Positions 14,401 through 25,322 of a stretch of 64,000 nucleotides of DNA are shown here, piece after piece. Source of the stretch: Callaeas wilsoni (lineage: Eukaryota; Chordata; Aves; Passeriformes; Callaeidae); NCBI GenBank assembly GCA_013398955.1, contig VWPU01011850.1, forward strand, positions 124,001 through 188,000, read 5' to 3'. The notes beneath the pieces were generated by a model that worked only from the letters and a program-made list of their open reading frames with translations, made no database searches and was not told where the DNA came from. The number at the start of each line of letters is the position of its first letter. Positions within the stretch are counted from its first letter, which is position 1. The position numbers and the translations under genes are program-made.

Positions 14401-15010
14401 GGCAAAGAAACACCTCATTGTTACCCCGGCAGTCAAGGAAGCAGAGCATATAACCCTGTTACTAATGGCATCCTGCCCTGAGGGACTTAGAGGTGGCTGT
14501 CAACCCTCATCCTGGTTTTGTTTTGAATGCCTGATGCAAACAGCCTGGAGGGCTTTCACAGAGCTTGGAGGGGGACACACCTCCTCACTAACTATATTCC
14601 TCTGCCACGCTATCAGTCTCCATGGCACAGGAGTGGCTGGAGAGGCTTCACCTCTGAGTGGTGGCAGAGCAAGTGCTCCATGCACACCAGCTTCCCCCCG
14701 TCCTGCCAGACTCTCTCACATCCCCAAGACATGCTTTGAACACAAGATGCCATTTTTCCTCTCTGAGCTCGGTGACTGATGCTACAAACTCCAGCAAGCA
14801 CTGATGGGACCTGATCTCATAAGGGCCTCCAGTGAGTTTGTCAGCATGATGCCAGGGAAGTCAGCTCAGGACTTTCAGCTTCTCAACTGCTTAAATAAAA
14901 GGAAAATCTCCAGTGACTACTTTCATAACAAGCCAGTTTCAATTAATTGGGACAGCTACTGCTCAGGGACAGAAGTCTCATCCCATGGGCAGGGCCATCA
15001 GTTGCAGAGG
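11459..15010. other. No gene recognised
   Basis: Contains a T tract near 11.89 kb and chance open frames around 14.1-14.8 kb on both strands that overlap one another and lack motifs. Nothing else is identifiable. Confidence 0.55.
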
Positions 15011-15164
15011 GTATTGATAGCTCAGGGTATCGATAGCCCAGGGTACTGATAGTTCAGGGTATTGATAGCTCAGGGTATTGATAACTCAGGGTACTGATAG
15101 CTGAGGGTATCGATAGCTCAGGGTACTGATAGCCCAGGGTATTGATAGCTCAGGGTATTGATAT
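15011..15164 (+). repeat. 16-bp minisatellite
   Basis: Nine complete and one partial copy of a 16-base unit, gtattgatagctcagg, follow each other without slippage. Units differ mainly at one pair of bases near the start (gtatt, gtatc or gtact) and at the tc/cc/tg positions of the second half. Every unit carries a GATA core, and some carry the palindrome ATCGAT. Confidence 0.97.
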
Positions 15165-18100
15165 CCCTATGCTCTTTCTGGGTTGCTCCATCACCAGCGT
15201 GTGGGCCAGAGCACACTCTGAATTTAGCCAAAGTGCATTGCCCATGGGAGACACTCAGTGCCACACATTATATGTTTAGCAGGAGCTGTCCAGACCATTT
15301 AATATCCCTTTCACAACACATAAGTCAAGACCTTCTCTGAATTTCCACCTGATCCAGAAGGAAGAATGTAATTCAGAAACATCCTACACTGATTAAAAAT
15401 TTCCTGTCACATAGAAACCATCATATGTTAATTCCTTCCAATCCCTAATTTTTGCTGTTATTGAAAAAGTCTGTTTTTATGTGCAGCCTGAATGTAGCTT
15501 CAGCTCAACTGGCTCCTAGTGTGTGGGATTAGCTAAGCAGTTTTCAGCAAAACACTTATTTTCTTAAAAAAAAAAAAAAAAAAATTGTGAACATGGGTTA
15601 GTTGTGATGAGGTTTCTCAATTCATCCCTTCAGGCCTGTTAGGCAATTTTTAATTGATATATTCCAGATTACAAGTCAAGAACTATGGAGGGTTTTCTGT
15701 CACTATAATGGCTTGATATGAGCTAGAAATGGCCCAAATCAAAATGACACATTCAGAAACTATTTACTCCTTCATCCTTTCACTGGAGGAGGTCTGTGTG
15801 GGTGTATAAGACATAAACACTGACTGCTCTCACTGCTGCTTTTGCTTTTCAATGGCAATTTACAGTAAGGAAGCAAATATAAATAATTCACATTCAAATG
15901 GCATTTTTCCATCCTGGAAAACTGAGCGTATTTCATTGCCAGTGTATAAATAAGCCTGTTGTAAATCACACCCCACTGGTTGGCCATACAGCTCCAGCCA
16001 CACCAAGAAGAAATGAGATTTTTCGTTTGTGGAAGGCAGAGAGGACTTATTCCTCACCAGAAAACAGTTTTCATTGCTGAAAGTGGCTCATGTTCTGGAA
16101 AGCTTTTGAAGCTTGAGCTTTCATCCAAAAGGAGCAAGTAACCTACAGGAGACTGTGCCATCACCTATGTCACCAGGCAAAGAAGCCTCCAGAAGGAGGA
16201 CTACAGCTGGGAGGGATTTTGGAATGCCTGGATGTTGGGGAGAGGGCCCTGGGAAGTGGGGTGCTTAGATTCAAGAGGTTCTCTCTTTCTCCGACGTCTT
16301 GTTCCTGACCCTCTCCTCTTCTCTCCTTTCCTCTCCTCACCAATGAGCCAGAGTCCACTCCCTGGTGGAGCCCAGCCCTCAGCAAGTGAGCTGGGGAGAG
16401 GGTCCTCCTCAGCAGCCTCATCCCTGCTTGTGCTGCTGGTGTTTGTCCTCCTCTGGTGCACAGGGGACCCAGCACCTCCGGAACTGCAGCCCTGACCACA
16501 GACCCAGGCAGAAGAGCCTGCTGAGATGCTGATATACTAAAGGAAGAATCAGGGGAGTCGCAAAAGCACTCCAAGACTGTGAGTGGAAGCTTTCAGGGTC
16601 TTGTCAGACAGCATTCAACCTTCCCTCCCAGGAAAAGCATCCTCTGGAAGTGCTCTCTGGGGACATGTATTGTCTTCCAGGCACTATCAGTAGCAATCAC
16701 TTTTTCTGGTTTTTCAGTTAGTTCTCAGAAGACACTTGTCATTGTCAGACCACTTCCAGTTCCAGGAGAAAAATCCTGCATTGGTTTTGGATGCAAAGCA
16801 ACCAGTTCTGACTCATATTGGCTTGCTTGATCCTTCTTGATCTTTTTCTCTTAAATTTTCCTTTTAAAAGATGCCAGGAATACACAGATACATTACTGGT
16901 ACCGCAATCACTTTGGGAACTTGGACACCCAGGGCAGCTGTGGCCTGAGACAGCAACACACAGAGGTCCAGTTGGGTCTGTTACTTCGGAGCAGCCAGCA
17001 AAGAAAGAAATTAATACAAAGAACAGTTCTGAAAAACCATCAGATGCCTCTGAACTCTGCTGTTCATGGGTGGTCCAGAGGCTTCAAAAATGCAGGAGTA
17101 AGGACTACTTCTGTCCCTTCTAAACAATCCATTCATTTAAAAAGTCCCCTCACACTGGGAATGAGGGGAGGACCATTCCTCATAAAAGGGAATTTCAAAG
17201 ACTTTTGCAAGAAACGGAATGTACAAATTACGGCCTTTTCAAAAGCCAAAGGATGTTTTTCCAGCATGGCACCACATCCCCAGAAAAGTGCTGTGGGGAG
17301 TTTTGGTTTCACTCATGATACAGAGTAACATCAGACTCCAAACACCACCAGAAAATAAACAAGCCAAGTAAATTCTGATTGAAACTGCTAAGAAAGCTAC
17401 CTTTTCACTTAGATATCCCATTTCACACTTTTCTGGATGATTCTGACAGCCCTGAGAGGTTTGGGAAGCAGCTATGTGTTTGCAAGTGCACAGTGCAGTG
17501 TGAACCCATCACTGACACATACATGTAGGTGGGCAAATTACCACCAGCCTACTCCCTTCCCCAAATTACTGTCTTCTCCAGCACCAAAAAATCGGACTGT
17601 CCCTCATGTCCCTCAGGAACTGGTTCCAGAAGAGCAGGCCAGGGAACCTTGCCATTTTTGACAGGCTGTAGAAGTGGTGGATATCACATATGCCTGGCCA
17701 TGGTGATCGCCTGGCCATGCTCACGGTCCTGACCTCAGTGGCCCAGTACGGTGTCAAGAGCCTTTGGTCATCAAAGAGTGGCCCCATTCCCTTGGCTCCT
17801 GTTGAAGCCACAGCACCAGGGAGCCTTGTTTGGCGATTACAGGTGTGGCAGCAGGAGTCCCTTGTCCCTCATTCCCACCCACCAAGGGGTCTGATCAGAG
17901 GTTTGGTGTGGAGCATGTTGGTGCAGCACATCCTCTCCTTCTGGGGACCTTCCTGAGCTCCCCACAGGTGATCAGACAGAGGGAAAAGAGAATCAGTGTT
18001 GGCATCCATTAAACCCAGTGCTGGAGGGGTTCTGTCCATATTTCCAGAGACTTGAACAAGGAATGTATCTTATCCCTCCCCTCGGCAAGCAGACACCTCC

Positions 18101-18240
18101 CAAGAGAAATCATGGGCCAGTTGCACTTGAATTTGCCTTGAGGACAAAGCCATCCATCCTTCTGGAGAGATCTGCCTGGGGAAATGATTGGCTGTCATTA
18201 TATGAGCAAGTGTGCCCCCAGAGCAGGCTTCCCAGAGCAT
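15165..18240. other. No gene recognised
   Basis: Holds a 19-base A run at 15566-15584 and a pyrimidine-rich patch at 16.29-16.34 kb. Overlapping open frames on both strands between 16.1 and 17.9 kb show no protein family features. Confidence 0.55.
15566..15584. repeat. A homopolymer
   Basis: Nineteen consecutive A bases; no retroposed gene is recognisable immediately upstream. Confidence 0.97.
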
Positions 18241-18572
18241 CCATGGCACACACCCCCCAAGCAGCATCCATGGCACACATCCCCCCAAGCAGCATCCATG
18301 GCACACATCCCCCCAGGCAGCTTCCATGGCACACATCCCCCCAAGCAGCATCCATGGCACACANNNNNNNNNNNNNNNNNNNNNNNNNNNNNNNNNNNNN
18401 NNNNNNNNNNNNNNNNNNNNNNNNNNNNNNNNNNNNNNNNNNNNNNNNNNNNNNNNNNNNNNNNNNNNNCCCCAAGCAGCATCCATGGCACACACCCCCC
18501 CAAGCAGCATCCATGGCACACATCCCCCCAGGCAGCTTCCATGGCACACATCCCCCCAGGCAGCTTTCATGA
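18241..18572 (+). repeat. 28-bp minisatellite interrupted by an assembly gap
   Basis: The unit ccatggcacacatccccccaa plus gcagcat repeats with starts at 18241, 18268, 18296, 18324, 18352, then after the gap at 18483, 18511 and 18539. The period is 28 bases except for one 27-base unit. Variants change aagcagcat to aggcagctt. Because 28 is not a multiple of three, the array is open in many frames and produces repetitive pseudo-peptides of the HGTHPPKQ type on both strands, which I do not regard as coding. Confidence 0.96.
18364..18469. other. Assembly gap (106 N)
   Basis: A run of undetermined bases sits inside the 28-bp minisatellite. The spacing of the flanking unit starts (18352 to 18483, 131 bases) is not a multiple of 28, so the gap length is not a reliable measure of the missing array. 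Confidence 0.99.
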
Positions 18573-21500
18573 CCGTGGTTCAGCCCACACATCACTCCCA
18601 GTGACATCAGCCCAATGCCCCAAGGCTCCCTGGTGCAATAATCCGAATGGTGACATTACATCACTGCCACTGGAGTAGATCCATTCACTGCCCAGCAACT
18701 GAAAACCCCCAAAGCAACTGATTTGCTTAAAGAGTTGCTTAAATACTACCAAACCACCACATCACTCAGAGTGAGAGAGCACCTTCAGCCCAGGGATGTA
18801 GGAAAGCACACATAATGGTGAGGAACCAAAACCATTTTTGCCTTTTTGATTGGTTGTGTTTAACTGAATCCTTGAGACAACCGCAAATATAGAGGAAATT
18901 ATGTGAAGAAGCAAGCTGCACCACTTCTAATGAGTGGACAAGCAAAGGCAAGCAACACTGGGAATTATTTTCTTGGAGTATCTAAGGACACTAGAAACTC
19001 AGATAGGATTATTAAAACTTCACTACGATGAAACTCCACAATGATTCTGAGCAGAAGGATTTCTGGGCCAGTCTAAGATGATTAATTGCTTGTGACACCT
19101 CCAGAAACTTGAGACACTCCACGCAGCAGAAAAGGAAATTCAGATTCCCTGCAGCACCACAGGCATATGCTGTACATCCTGGCAGTACCATGGCTCAGGG
19201 AGCTCATTTTATTTGTGTAGCCCCTGGGGTGCTGGAAAGGATGGCAGGCAAGGGGTTAAGTAGCGGCACCGTGGTTTCTGGAAGGGAAAGGCATGCCTCA
19301 TTAACCAGCTGGAATTCATTGAGGATATGAACACCAGGTTGGACATGGGAAAGGCAGCAAACACCGTATTACTGAGATTTTCAGGGTACATTGAACACAG
19401 GTCCACAAAGGAGGTCAGTGCTGATGGCCGGATGGTGGTGGGAGGGGAAATCGGCCCTGAGAAGTCAGGGGCCATGGGGAGAGAGCTGGAGACCAGGGTG
19501 GGTGTCTGACTGGAGCAGATCCTCCCTCTGCCACCTCTCCATGCACAGCCATGACTTCTGTAACCAGCCCATGTGCCCCACCAGACAGGAGGATAATGAA
19601 CGTGCAGTCGACGCTCTGCGAACCTGACCCATCGCTTCCACGTCTTCATCTTCTCCCGGGAGTGCAACCCTCAGATTTCCAACCCACCACACTCATTTAC
19701 TAAGCTAACAGGGTACAACTGCACGACTCTGTGCTTACTAACCCAAGTATCCTGCAGCTTGCAAGAGGAGTGAAAGTGTCCAGCACAGGCATTCACTGCT
19801 CAAGGGTCACCTGCCCCAAGCCTTGGGCCCAGCAGATGTGGCAACTGCAGTGCTGCTCCTTTAAACACGGCGTCATGTGCTTCCCCTGTGATCAACTCCA
19901 AGTCCAGGACTGCTCTGTTATCCTCTGTTAAAATTTCTAAGGTTAAACTGAGGCATAAAGAACAGGTTCACATGTAAAATGAACTCAGCATGTCTCTACC
20001 CAAAAGGTCAGTGATTAGGAATTTCGTTCAGGAAACAGGAAAAATTGATTCCAACTCCTTTATCTGTCCTGGGGAATTTGAACAGTATTATTCTGGAAAT
20101 AATATGTCATTTTAATGTAAAAAATTACGTAAGCATGGAAGTAAGAGAGTGGAGCTATGCACAATCTCCTACAAGAGGGATTCACAGTAGGCTGGTAGAA
20201 AAGCAATTGTTCTCTGCTCCCTGGCTCTGTGAGTGTTTTAATATTTCACAAGACACATTGAGCACAACACAGAAGATGGAAATCAGACAAGGCCAAACTT
20301 CCATAGGCTTAAGATATTCTTTTGCAGGGTAAGAAATACAGATTTGACCCCAGTGAATCCAGCTCTTCCAAACTGCAGGTGACTGGTTTTGCTCCATTGC
20401 TAGCGCTAAAGGTAAACCACCAAACTCCTGGCCCACAAATTTTGACTGTGTTTTGTCCCTCAGACAAACTATTTTGCACTTTTGAGACAAATTGAGAAAT
20501 AGTTACCAAATTAATTAGTCTTTTCTGTAGCTCAAAGGATTGCAGTTTTTCTTTTTAGATAGGCAAAGTCTTCTTAGAAATTAAAGTCCTTGAGACAAAA
20601 TAGGAGCTAGAAGGTAAGTGAAGGTATTGCTCATGGTGTGAAGACAGTGAGACTACTTGTGTTACATCTTTTTACCTAGGGCAAGGCTGGGATGGGCTTG
20701 TCTGCTCAACCCTGCTCCTTTTTATTTCAGACTTCATCTGAAAGATTTACAGCAGCACTAGCAACGCTAAGGGAGGACTGTTCATCCATTTGTAACTTGA
20801 GTTTGGTTGTGACTTACATTTGAAGCAGATTTTTAATCCCAGAGTTGCATATCAGGTATACTTAGATTTACCACAGTTGTTCTTTCCTCTGGTCAAAAAA
20901 AAGCCATTTGGGAAAATCATACACATAAATCCATTCATTTATAACATTTTTAAAATCAGTTTTGCAAGCTATCTCCCAGGACACAGCACTCTAAATCTGA
21001 AAATATGCTGTTCTTTAATCACCAAGGTTGAAGGACTGTCTCATTGTAGGAGAAAACACATGGCCAACAGAACTGACCCCGCTGACCTCACCCTGTCTTT
21101 GCTCCTCAACACCCTCAGCAGAGCGTGTTTGACATTCCAGCTAAAGCACCTGGCAATGCATCAGGGCTTGGGACCTGTCTCCTGCTTTATTTCTACGTAT
21201 TAGATGCAAAAATTACATCCCAGTTCAATACTGAGTCTTTCCATTCGAATCTTCAGAGGACCAGATCACTCCACGGTGCTCAGATTGCCTTCCCAGGTGA
21301 AGCCACCTCTCAGCAGCCAGCCTGACCTCTTGCATTGCCCATGCCATCAGCTGCAGTTACTCAGCTTTGCTCTCACCCTGCAAGAGCCACGAGAAGTATT
21401 TGTGGACACTTCCAATGCAGCTTTCCTCATCCAGGGGAAAGCCCCAGTGATCCCAAAGAGTGCCAAGAAGGCCCCAAGTGCCAGGGGTCTGTCCCACCAT

Positions 21501-22263
21501 GCAGCTGTTTGGCACAGCACACGATCCCTTATAACATCTGCAGTCATCTTGTGGGCAGGTCCACCCATCTCCATCTCTCCTTAAGGCTTGGGAAAAGCTC
21601 TGGGTAGTCAGAGCTTTTGATCTTTATTTTCCTTGAAACCCTTAAGATTCTGAAAATAATATTTCCATGCCCAAATGACAGAGGAGCAGACCCCAAAGCC
21701 ATGCAGCCTACAGCAATGCCGTGCAGATGCGAGGAACAGCAAGTTCTTCAGCTGAGGTGATGTGAACTGGTGCTTGGGGAGTGAAGAGGGTGGTGATATC
21801 CCATTGAAAACTCCAGGGGACAACGAGTGAAGAAGCACTAAAACATTGCAACTTTTCTTCCACATTTCTTTTTTTTTTTTTTTTAGTTCATTTAACATTT
21901 GCTTCTGGCCCAGGTATGGTGTGAGTATGTGGGACAGACTCAAAGCGTCATGAAATCACTTTGGGGTGGCCCCTTGAGTACCAACTCGTTGCTCAGCTCT
22001 CCTGCCCATGTGCACCACAGAAGTTGATGGATGGGATGCAGACAAAAAAAAAAAAAGGTGCTGCCAGTTCCCTGCATGCAGAAAACATCAGCCTTGATTG
22101 CTTGCAGAGGTGTGCTGCTCTTCCAAAGATCTCCCTCAAGCAACACCTATGCCAAAAGCGAGAATGCAAATTCAATTGTATTGGAGCAAACCAGAGTTTA
22201 TTTAGCATTTATTACCCATTTTGTTGTCAGACATGGCTTCTTCTGCGTTAGTTTTCCTCTGAT
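18573..22263. other. Region between the minisatellite and the EVA1A 3' end; no gene recognised
   Basis: No exon, RNA gene or transposon is recognisable. A 16-base T run is at 21869-21884. In mammals the next gene on this side is TACR1; its first coding exon, a long seven-helix receptor frame, is not visible here. Confidence 0.5.
21869..21884. repeat. T homopolymer
   Basis: Sixteen consecutive T bases about 400 bases beyond the proposed EVA1A transcript end. Confidence 0.97.
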
Positions 22264-22284
22264 AAACACAGACTTTTTGTAAAT

Positions 22285-22290
22285 TTTATT
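22285..22290 (-). promoter_or_regulatory. Candidate polyadenylation signal AATAAA for EVA1A
   Basis: The plus strand reads TTTATT here, which is AATAAA on the gene strand, about 1 kb after the stop codon and flanked by AT-rich sequence. Other weaker candidates lie nearby, so the choice is tentative. Confidence 0.4.
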
Positions 22291-22347
22291 TTTTTAATAA
22301 AATATATAAAACATTGTGCATTGCTATCCATAGGAAAACTGTAGTTT

Positions 22348-22365
22348 AACAACAACAACAACAAC
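22348..22365. repeat. AAC trinucleotide run
   Basis: Six consecutive aac units lie within or just downstream of the proposed EVA1A 3' UTR end. Confidence 0.9.
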
Positions 22366-22405
22366 AAAAAAAAGAATAAGGCACATTCCTGTGCAGCATC
22401 TTAAA

Positions 22406-22424
22406 ATATATATATATATATATA
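22406..22424. repeat. TA dinucleotide run
   Basis: About nine AT units followed closely by an A-rich tract (22430-22449), in the EVA1A 3' UTR region. Confidence 0.95.
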
Positions 22425-23285
22425 CATTAAAAACAAAAAAAAAAAAAAGAAAACCTTTTTCAACCTCTTTGAGGTTGTTAACTTCTCACTAGTCACTGAC
22501 ACATCTCTTATATTACCATAATTTCACTGTTGGAGATGGGTTGGGCTGTGTTTGGCAGGGGCCAGCAGGGAGAACAGACTCAAAAAAATAATAGGATTTT
22601 ATCCCTGAGGTGTCAGTAAAAAACTAAATGTTCCCATTGAAAAGAAAGATGAAAAGACAGCCATAAATAACTGAATACACTATGGCAAACATCCAAGCAC
22701 CGAGATGATTTCACGATGGAAGAATCCCCCTCCCCCCATCCCTCAGTTCTTAACAAGTCCTATTTGCTGTTGGGTTTTAATTAGGTTAATCTCATGGCTT
22801 CTGAAGTCACAAGACAATCGGTCAGGATGCACCTCCCCCTCCCTCCCCAAATCATCTTTCCAGAGCTGTCATTTTGCTCACAATTCTCCCACAGTCCTCA
22901 GGAAAGGGAAATCAAAAACTCCTAAATGGAGACCAAATCCTGGTCAGCCTCTCTCGCCAGCCAAGAGAGGAGCACTCACACCTCGGTGTGCCGAATGCCG
23001 TATCCCACACGGGAGGGCTGCCATTGTCTCCTCCCTGCCTGCTACTCAGAAATGAAGCTGGCAATCGCTTCTTGGAAACCAGCAACAGTCCGTGAAGAGG
23101 GGTCCTATCAATGTGTCACGGAGAGAGAGATGCGGAAAACTTCCCTGCTGTCCATCCGCACCGCTCCAGGTGGCACACCTGATAGGAAAAGGGGAGACGC
23201 CCATGTTTATTCCTTCCCTCCCTTTCCTGCCTGAGGTGCGGGGCAGCCCCGGGGAGCAGGGCGGGAGTGCTGGAGCCCCCATCGC

Positions 23286-23656
23286 TCAGTAGTAGCGGTT
23301 GAGGCTCCTGGTGCCTGGAATGTCGGGCTGGCCGTTCATCCAGATCTCCCGGATGATGCGCTCCCGCTCCTCCAGGCGCTGCGCTCGCTCCAGCTCCTCT
23401 GCCGAGGTGAACACGTTCATGTTCAAAGTCCTCTCGAACCTGCGGTGTCTGCGGGCAGACAGGTCCGACGTGGTGTCCGAGTCGTCGTCGCTGTCGCTGC
23501 TGTCGCTGTCGCTCTCCCGCTCCCGAGGAGGTTTTTTGGAGGAGGAGCGCTTGCAGTCCGTCCGGCAGGACACCCTCAGCACCAGCGCCAGCAGGGTCAG
23601 CACGAGTCCAATGCACACTCCGGACACGAAGTACAGCGCAGCCCGCTCGGGGTTTT
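23286..23656 (-). CDS. EVA1A: EVA1A last coding exon (transmembrane and C-terminal part)
   Basis: This exon encodes the final 122 residues plus a split Glu codon of EVA1A (TMEM166/FAM176A), a single-pass protein of ER and lysosomal membranes known from mammals to promote autophagy and cell death. It starts after a strong acceptor (ctccttgcag, AG ending at 23657) and ends at a TGA at 23286. In order it shows ENPERAALYF leading into a hydrophobic span of about 21 residues, then SCRTDC, a Lys/Arg-rich patch, an acidic Ser/Asp stretch that looks like casein kinase 2 substrate, RRHRRFERTLN, a charged helix (EELERAQRLEERERIIREIW) and the terminal GTRSLNRYY. The match to human EVA1A is near identical over the C-terminal half and clearly better than to EVA1B or EVA1C. 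The exon is locally GC- and CpG-rich compared with its introns. Overlapping plus-strand frames are shadows. Confidence 0.97.
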
Positions 23657-24320
23657 CTGCAAGGAGAAAGGGAATTGTGGAGGAAAAGAACCTTTCAAAG
23701 AGCAGAACACGCACGGCCCCTCCGTGCACACACCAGACACGGTTTCTGGAGGGGCCGAGTTTCCCGTGGCTGCTTTGACTTCGTGCCCTCCTTTGTCTCC
23801 TTCCCCCAGGGCAATCAGGAATTTAAACTGTGAATTTGCTGCCAAGGCATTTCCCCACGTGCAGAATGCAGGTTTGCTGCAGTTGTGTTTTGGAGTTTTC
23901 TGGAAGGGAAGGGAGCAACCCACAGAATTAAATCTGATTCCCACAGGGTTGACACCAGGGTGCTGCACAGCCAGCTGCAGGTAAGTGCATCTTGCTGTCA
24001 CATCCACTGCCTTCAAACCAGGCGTAAAGATGATTACAAAACTTTATATGCCCTGTGCTGTGGCCCAGCTGAAATGGGAGGCTTGGCAGCATGGCAAAAA
24101 TGCATATTATTTATTCATAGACTTTATTTGCTTATCTAAGGCAAGAGTGCTGGCTCCCCGCCCAGACCACCAAAATATATACCTGTGCTCCACAGGCAGG
24201 GCTGGAGTGAGTGCACCAACAGGATGAATCCTGCATAGCCACATTTCTGAGGTGATATAACAAGACTCCAAAGCATCCACCATGCCTTTCAAACTAGGTC
24301 ATCTTGTTTATTTACCACTT

Positions 24321-24353
24321 CTTTTTTTCTTTTTTTTCTTTTTTTTTTTTTTT
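24321..24353. repeat. T-rich tract
   Basis: Thirty-three bases that are almost all T, interrupted by single C residues, in the last EVA1A intron. Confidence 0.95.
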
Positions 24354-24802
24354 GTTCATGGGACTACTGAGAAGTGTAATTATGATAAATGTTGTTACTG
24401 CCATTCCCCTGGACTGAATCATCTTGGTTTATAGGAACATTAAATGGGTAAAGGTGAACTGAGCAGAAGGGTCAAGGCCAGCTCTACTCTGCAATGTCTG
24501 CTGGGTGTCTTGAGTTCAAGAATGGAGTCAGTTCCTCAGATGAGTTTTATTCCCTTGAACTCAGTGATGGATCCGTAACAGCTTCCGCCAGCTGAGGCTC
24601 TGACATTTGAGCCCCAAAGATCTCTGTAGCTAAAAGGTTTCACTTCCCTGCACAGTGCTTTTAGAAGTGCCCTTTCCAGCTGATCTCTTAAAACAAAGTT
24701 TGTAGAAAGTGAACTGGAAACTATTTGGAGATGTTCAAAACTCAACAGGGCAAGACCCTTCTAATTTCAAAGCTGGCTCTAAATTTGAAGTTAGCTGTGT
24801 TC

Positions 24803-24875
24803 TGAGCAGGGGGTTGGACCTGGTGACCCCCAGAGGCCTCTTCCAACCTAAATTATTCTCTGAATTTGTGGTCAG
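24803..24875 (+). mobile_element. CR1 LINE, very short 3' end
   Basis: The segment gggggttggacctggtgac, cagaggcctcttccaacct and aaattattctctga matches the last 60-70 bases of CR1 (ggttggactngatgatctnnaaggtcccttccaacc). Confidence 0.75.
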
Positions 24876-25239
24876 AGCCCAAACACCGGCTCGTGCTGTT
24901 CTAGGCAGCGTGTAGTTCAGTGCCTGGAGGTGCTGATGGAACAGTTACAGAGGTGAAGTGCCTTTGTGCTCTTCTCTCCCAAATGAATCTCAAAGGTGAC
25001 TGATGAGCCAAGGTGGAAGAAGATGTCAAGATAGTCTGAAAATTGTTATAGATTGTTAGACTTAGGCAAGAGTGGTTGGTGTGGATGATATGGGGAAAAA
25101 TCCATCTGAAGATAGGACAAAGAAAGATGAGGAAAGTGCAGCAGATAAGTCCAGAAAACAGAAAGAGGTGGACCAGCCTCCTGCAAACTCTGCTGTAATG
25201 AAAAGAACAAGCAGGACACTAAACTAAATGTGCCAGTGG

Positions 25240-25322
25240 GCCATGACAGGGGTTGAAACTGATGGTTTTTAGGTCTTTAGATGGTCTGTAAGGTTCCTTC
25301 CAACCAAACCCTTCTATGAAAT
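25240..25322 (+). mobile_element. CR1 LINE, very short 3' end
   Basis: Carries ggtctgtaaggttccttccaa and ccaaacccttctatga, the CR1 terminus, preceded by a diverged ccatgacaggggttgaaact block. Confidence 0.75.

Larger units (their letters stand above)
22264..23285 (-). other. EVA1A: Putative 3' UTR of EVA1A
   Basis: Downstream of the TGA at 23286 on the minus strand there is no further open frame of interest. The first convincing AATAAA on that strand is at 22290-22285, inside an AT-rich stretch that also has a TA run and an AAC run. A cleavage site some 20 bases further would give a 3' UTR of about 1 kb. The exact end is a guess; there is no CR1 insertion in this interval. Confidence 0.5.

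Noticed and set aside
18018..18678. Repetitive proline/histidine-rich open frames on both strands over the 28-bp minisatellite
   Set aside because: The unit has few stop codons in any frame and its length is not a multiple of three, so the frames are a by-product of the array, and they also run through undetermined bases.
1..22263. First exon of TACR1, the expected mammalian neighbour on the EVA1A 3' side
   Set aside because: No long minus-strand frame with seven-helix receptor features is visible; it probably lies further left.
23299..23984. Plus-strand open frames of 159 and 179 codons opposite the last EVA1A exon
   Set aside because: They lie antisense to a firmly identified coding exon and owe their openness to its GC-rich codons. 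No start context, domain or splice support.
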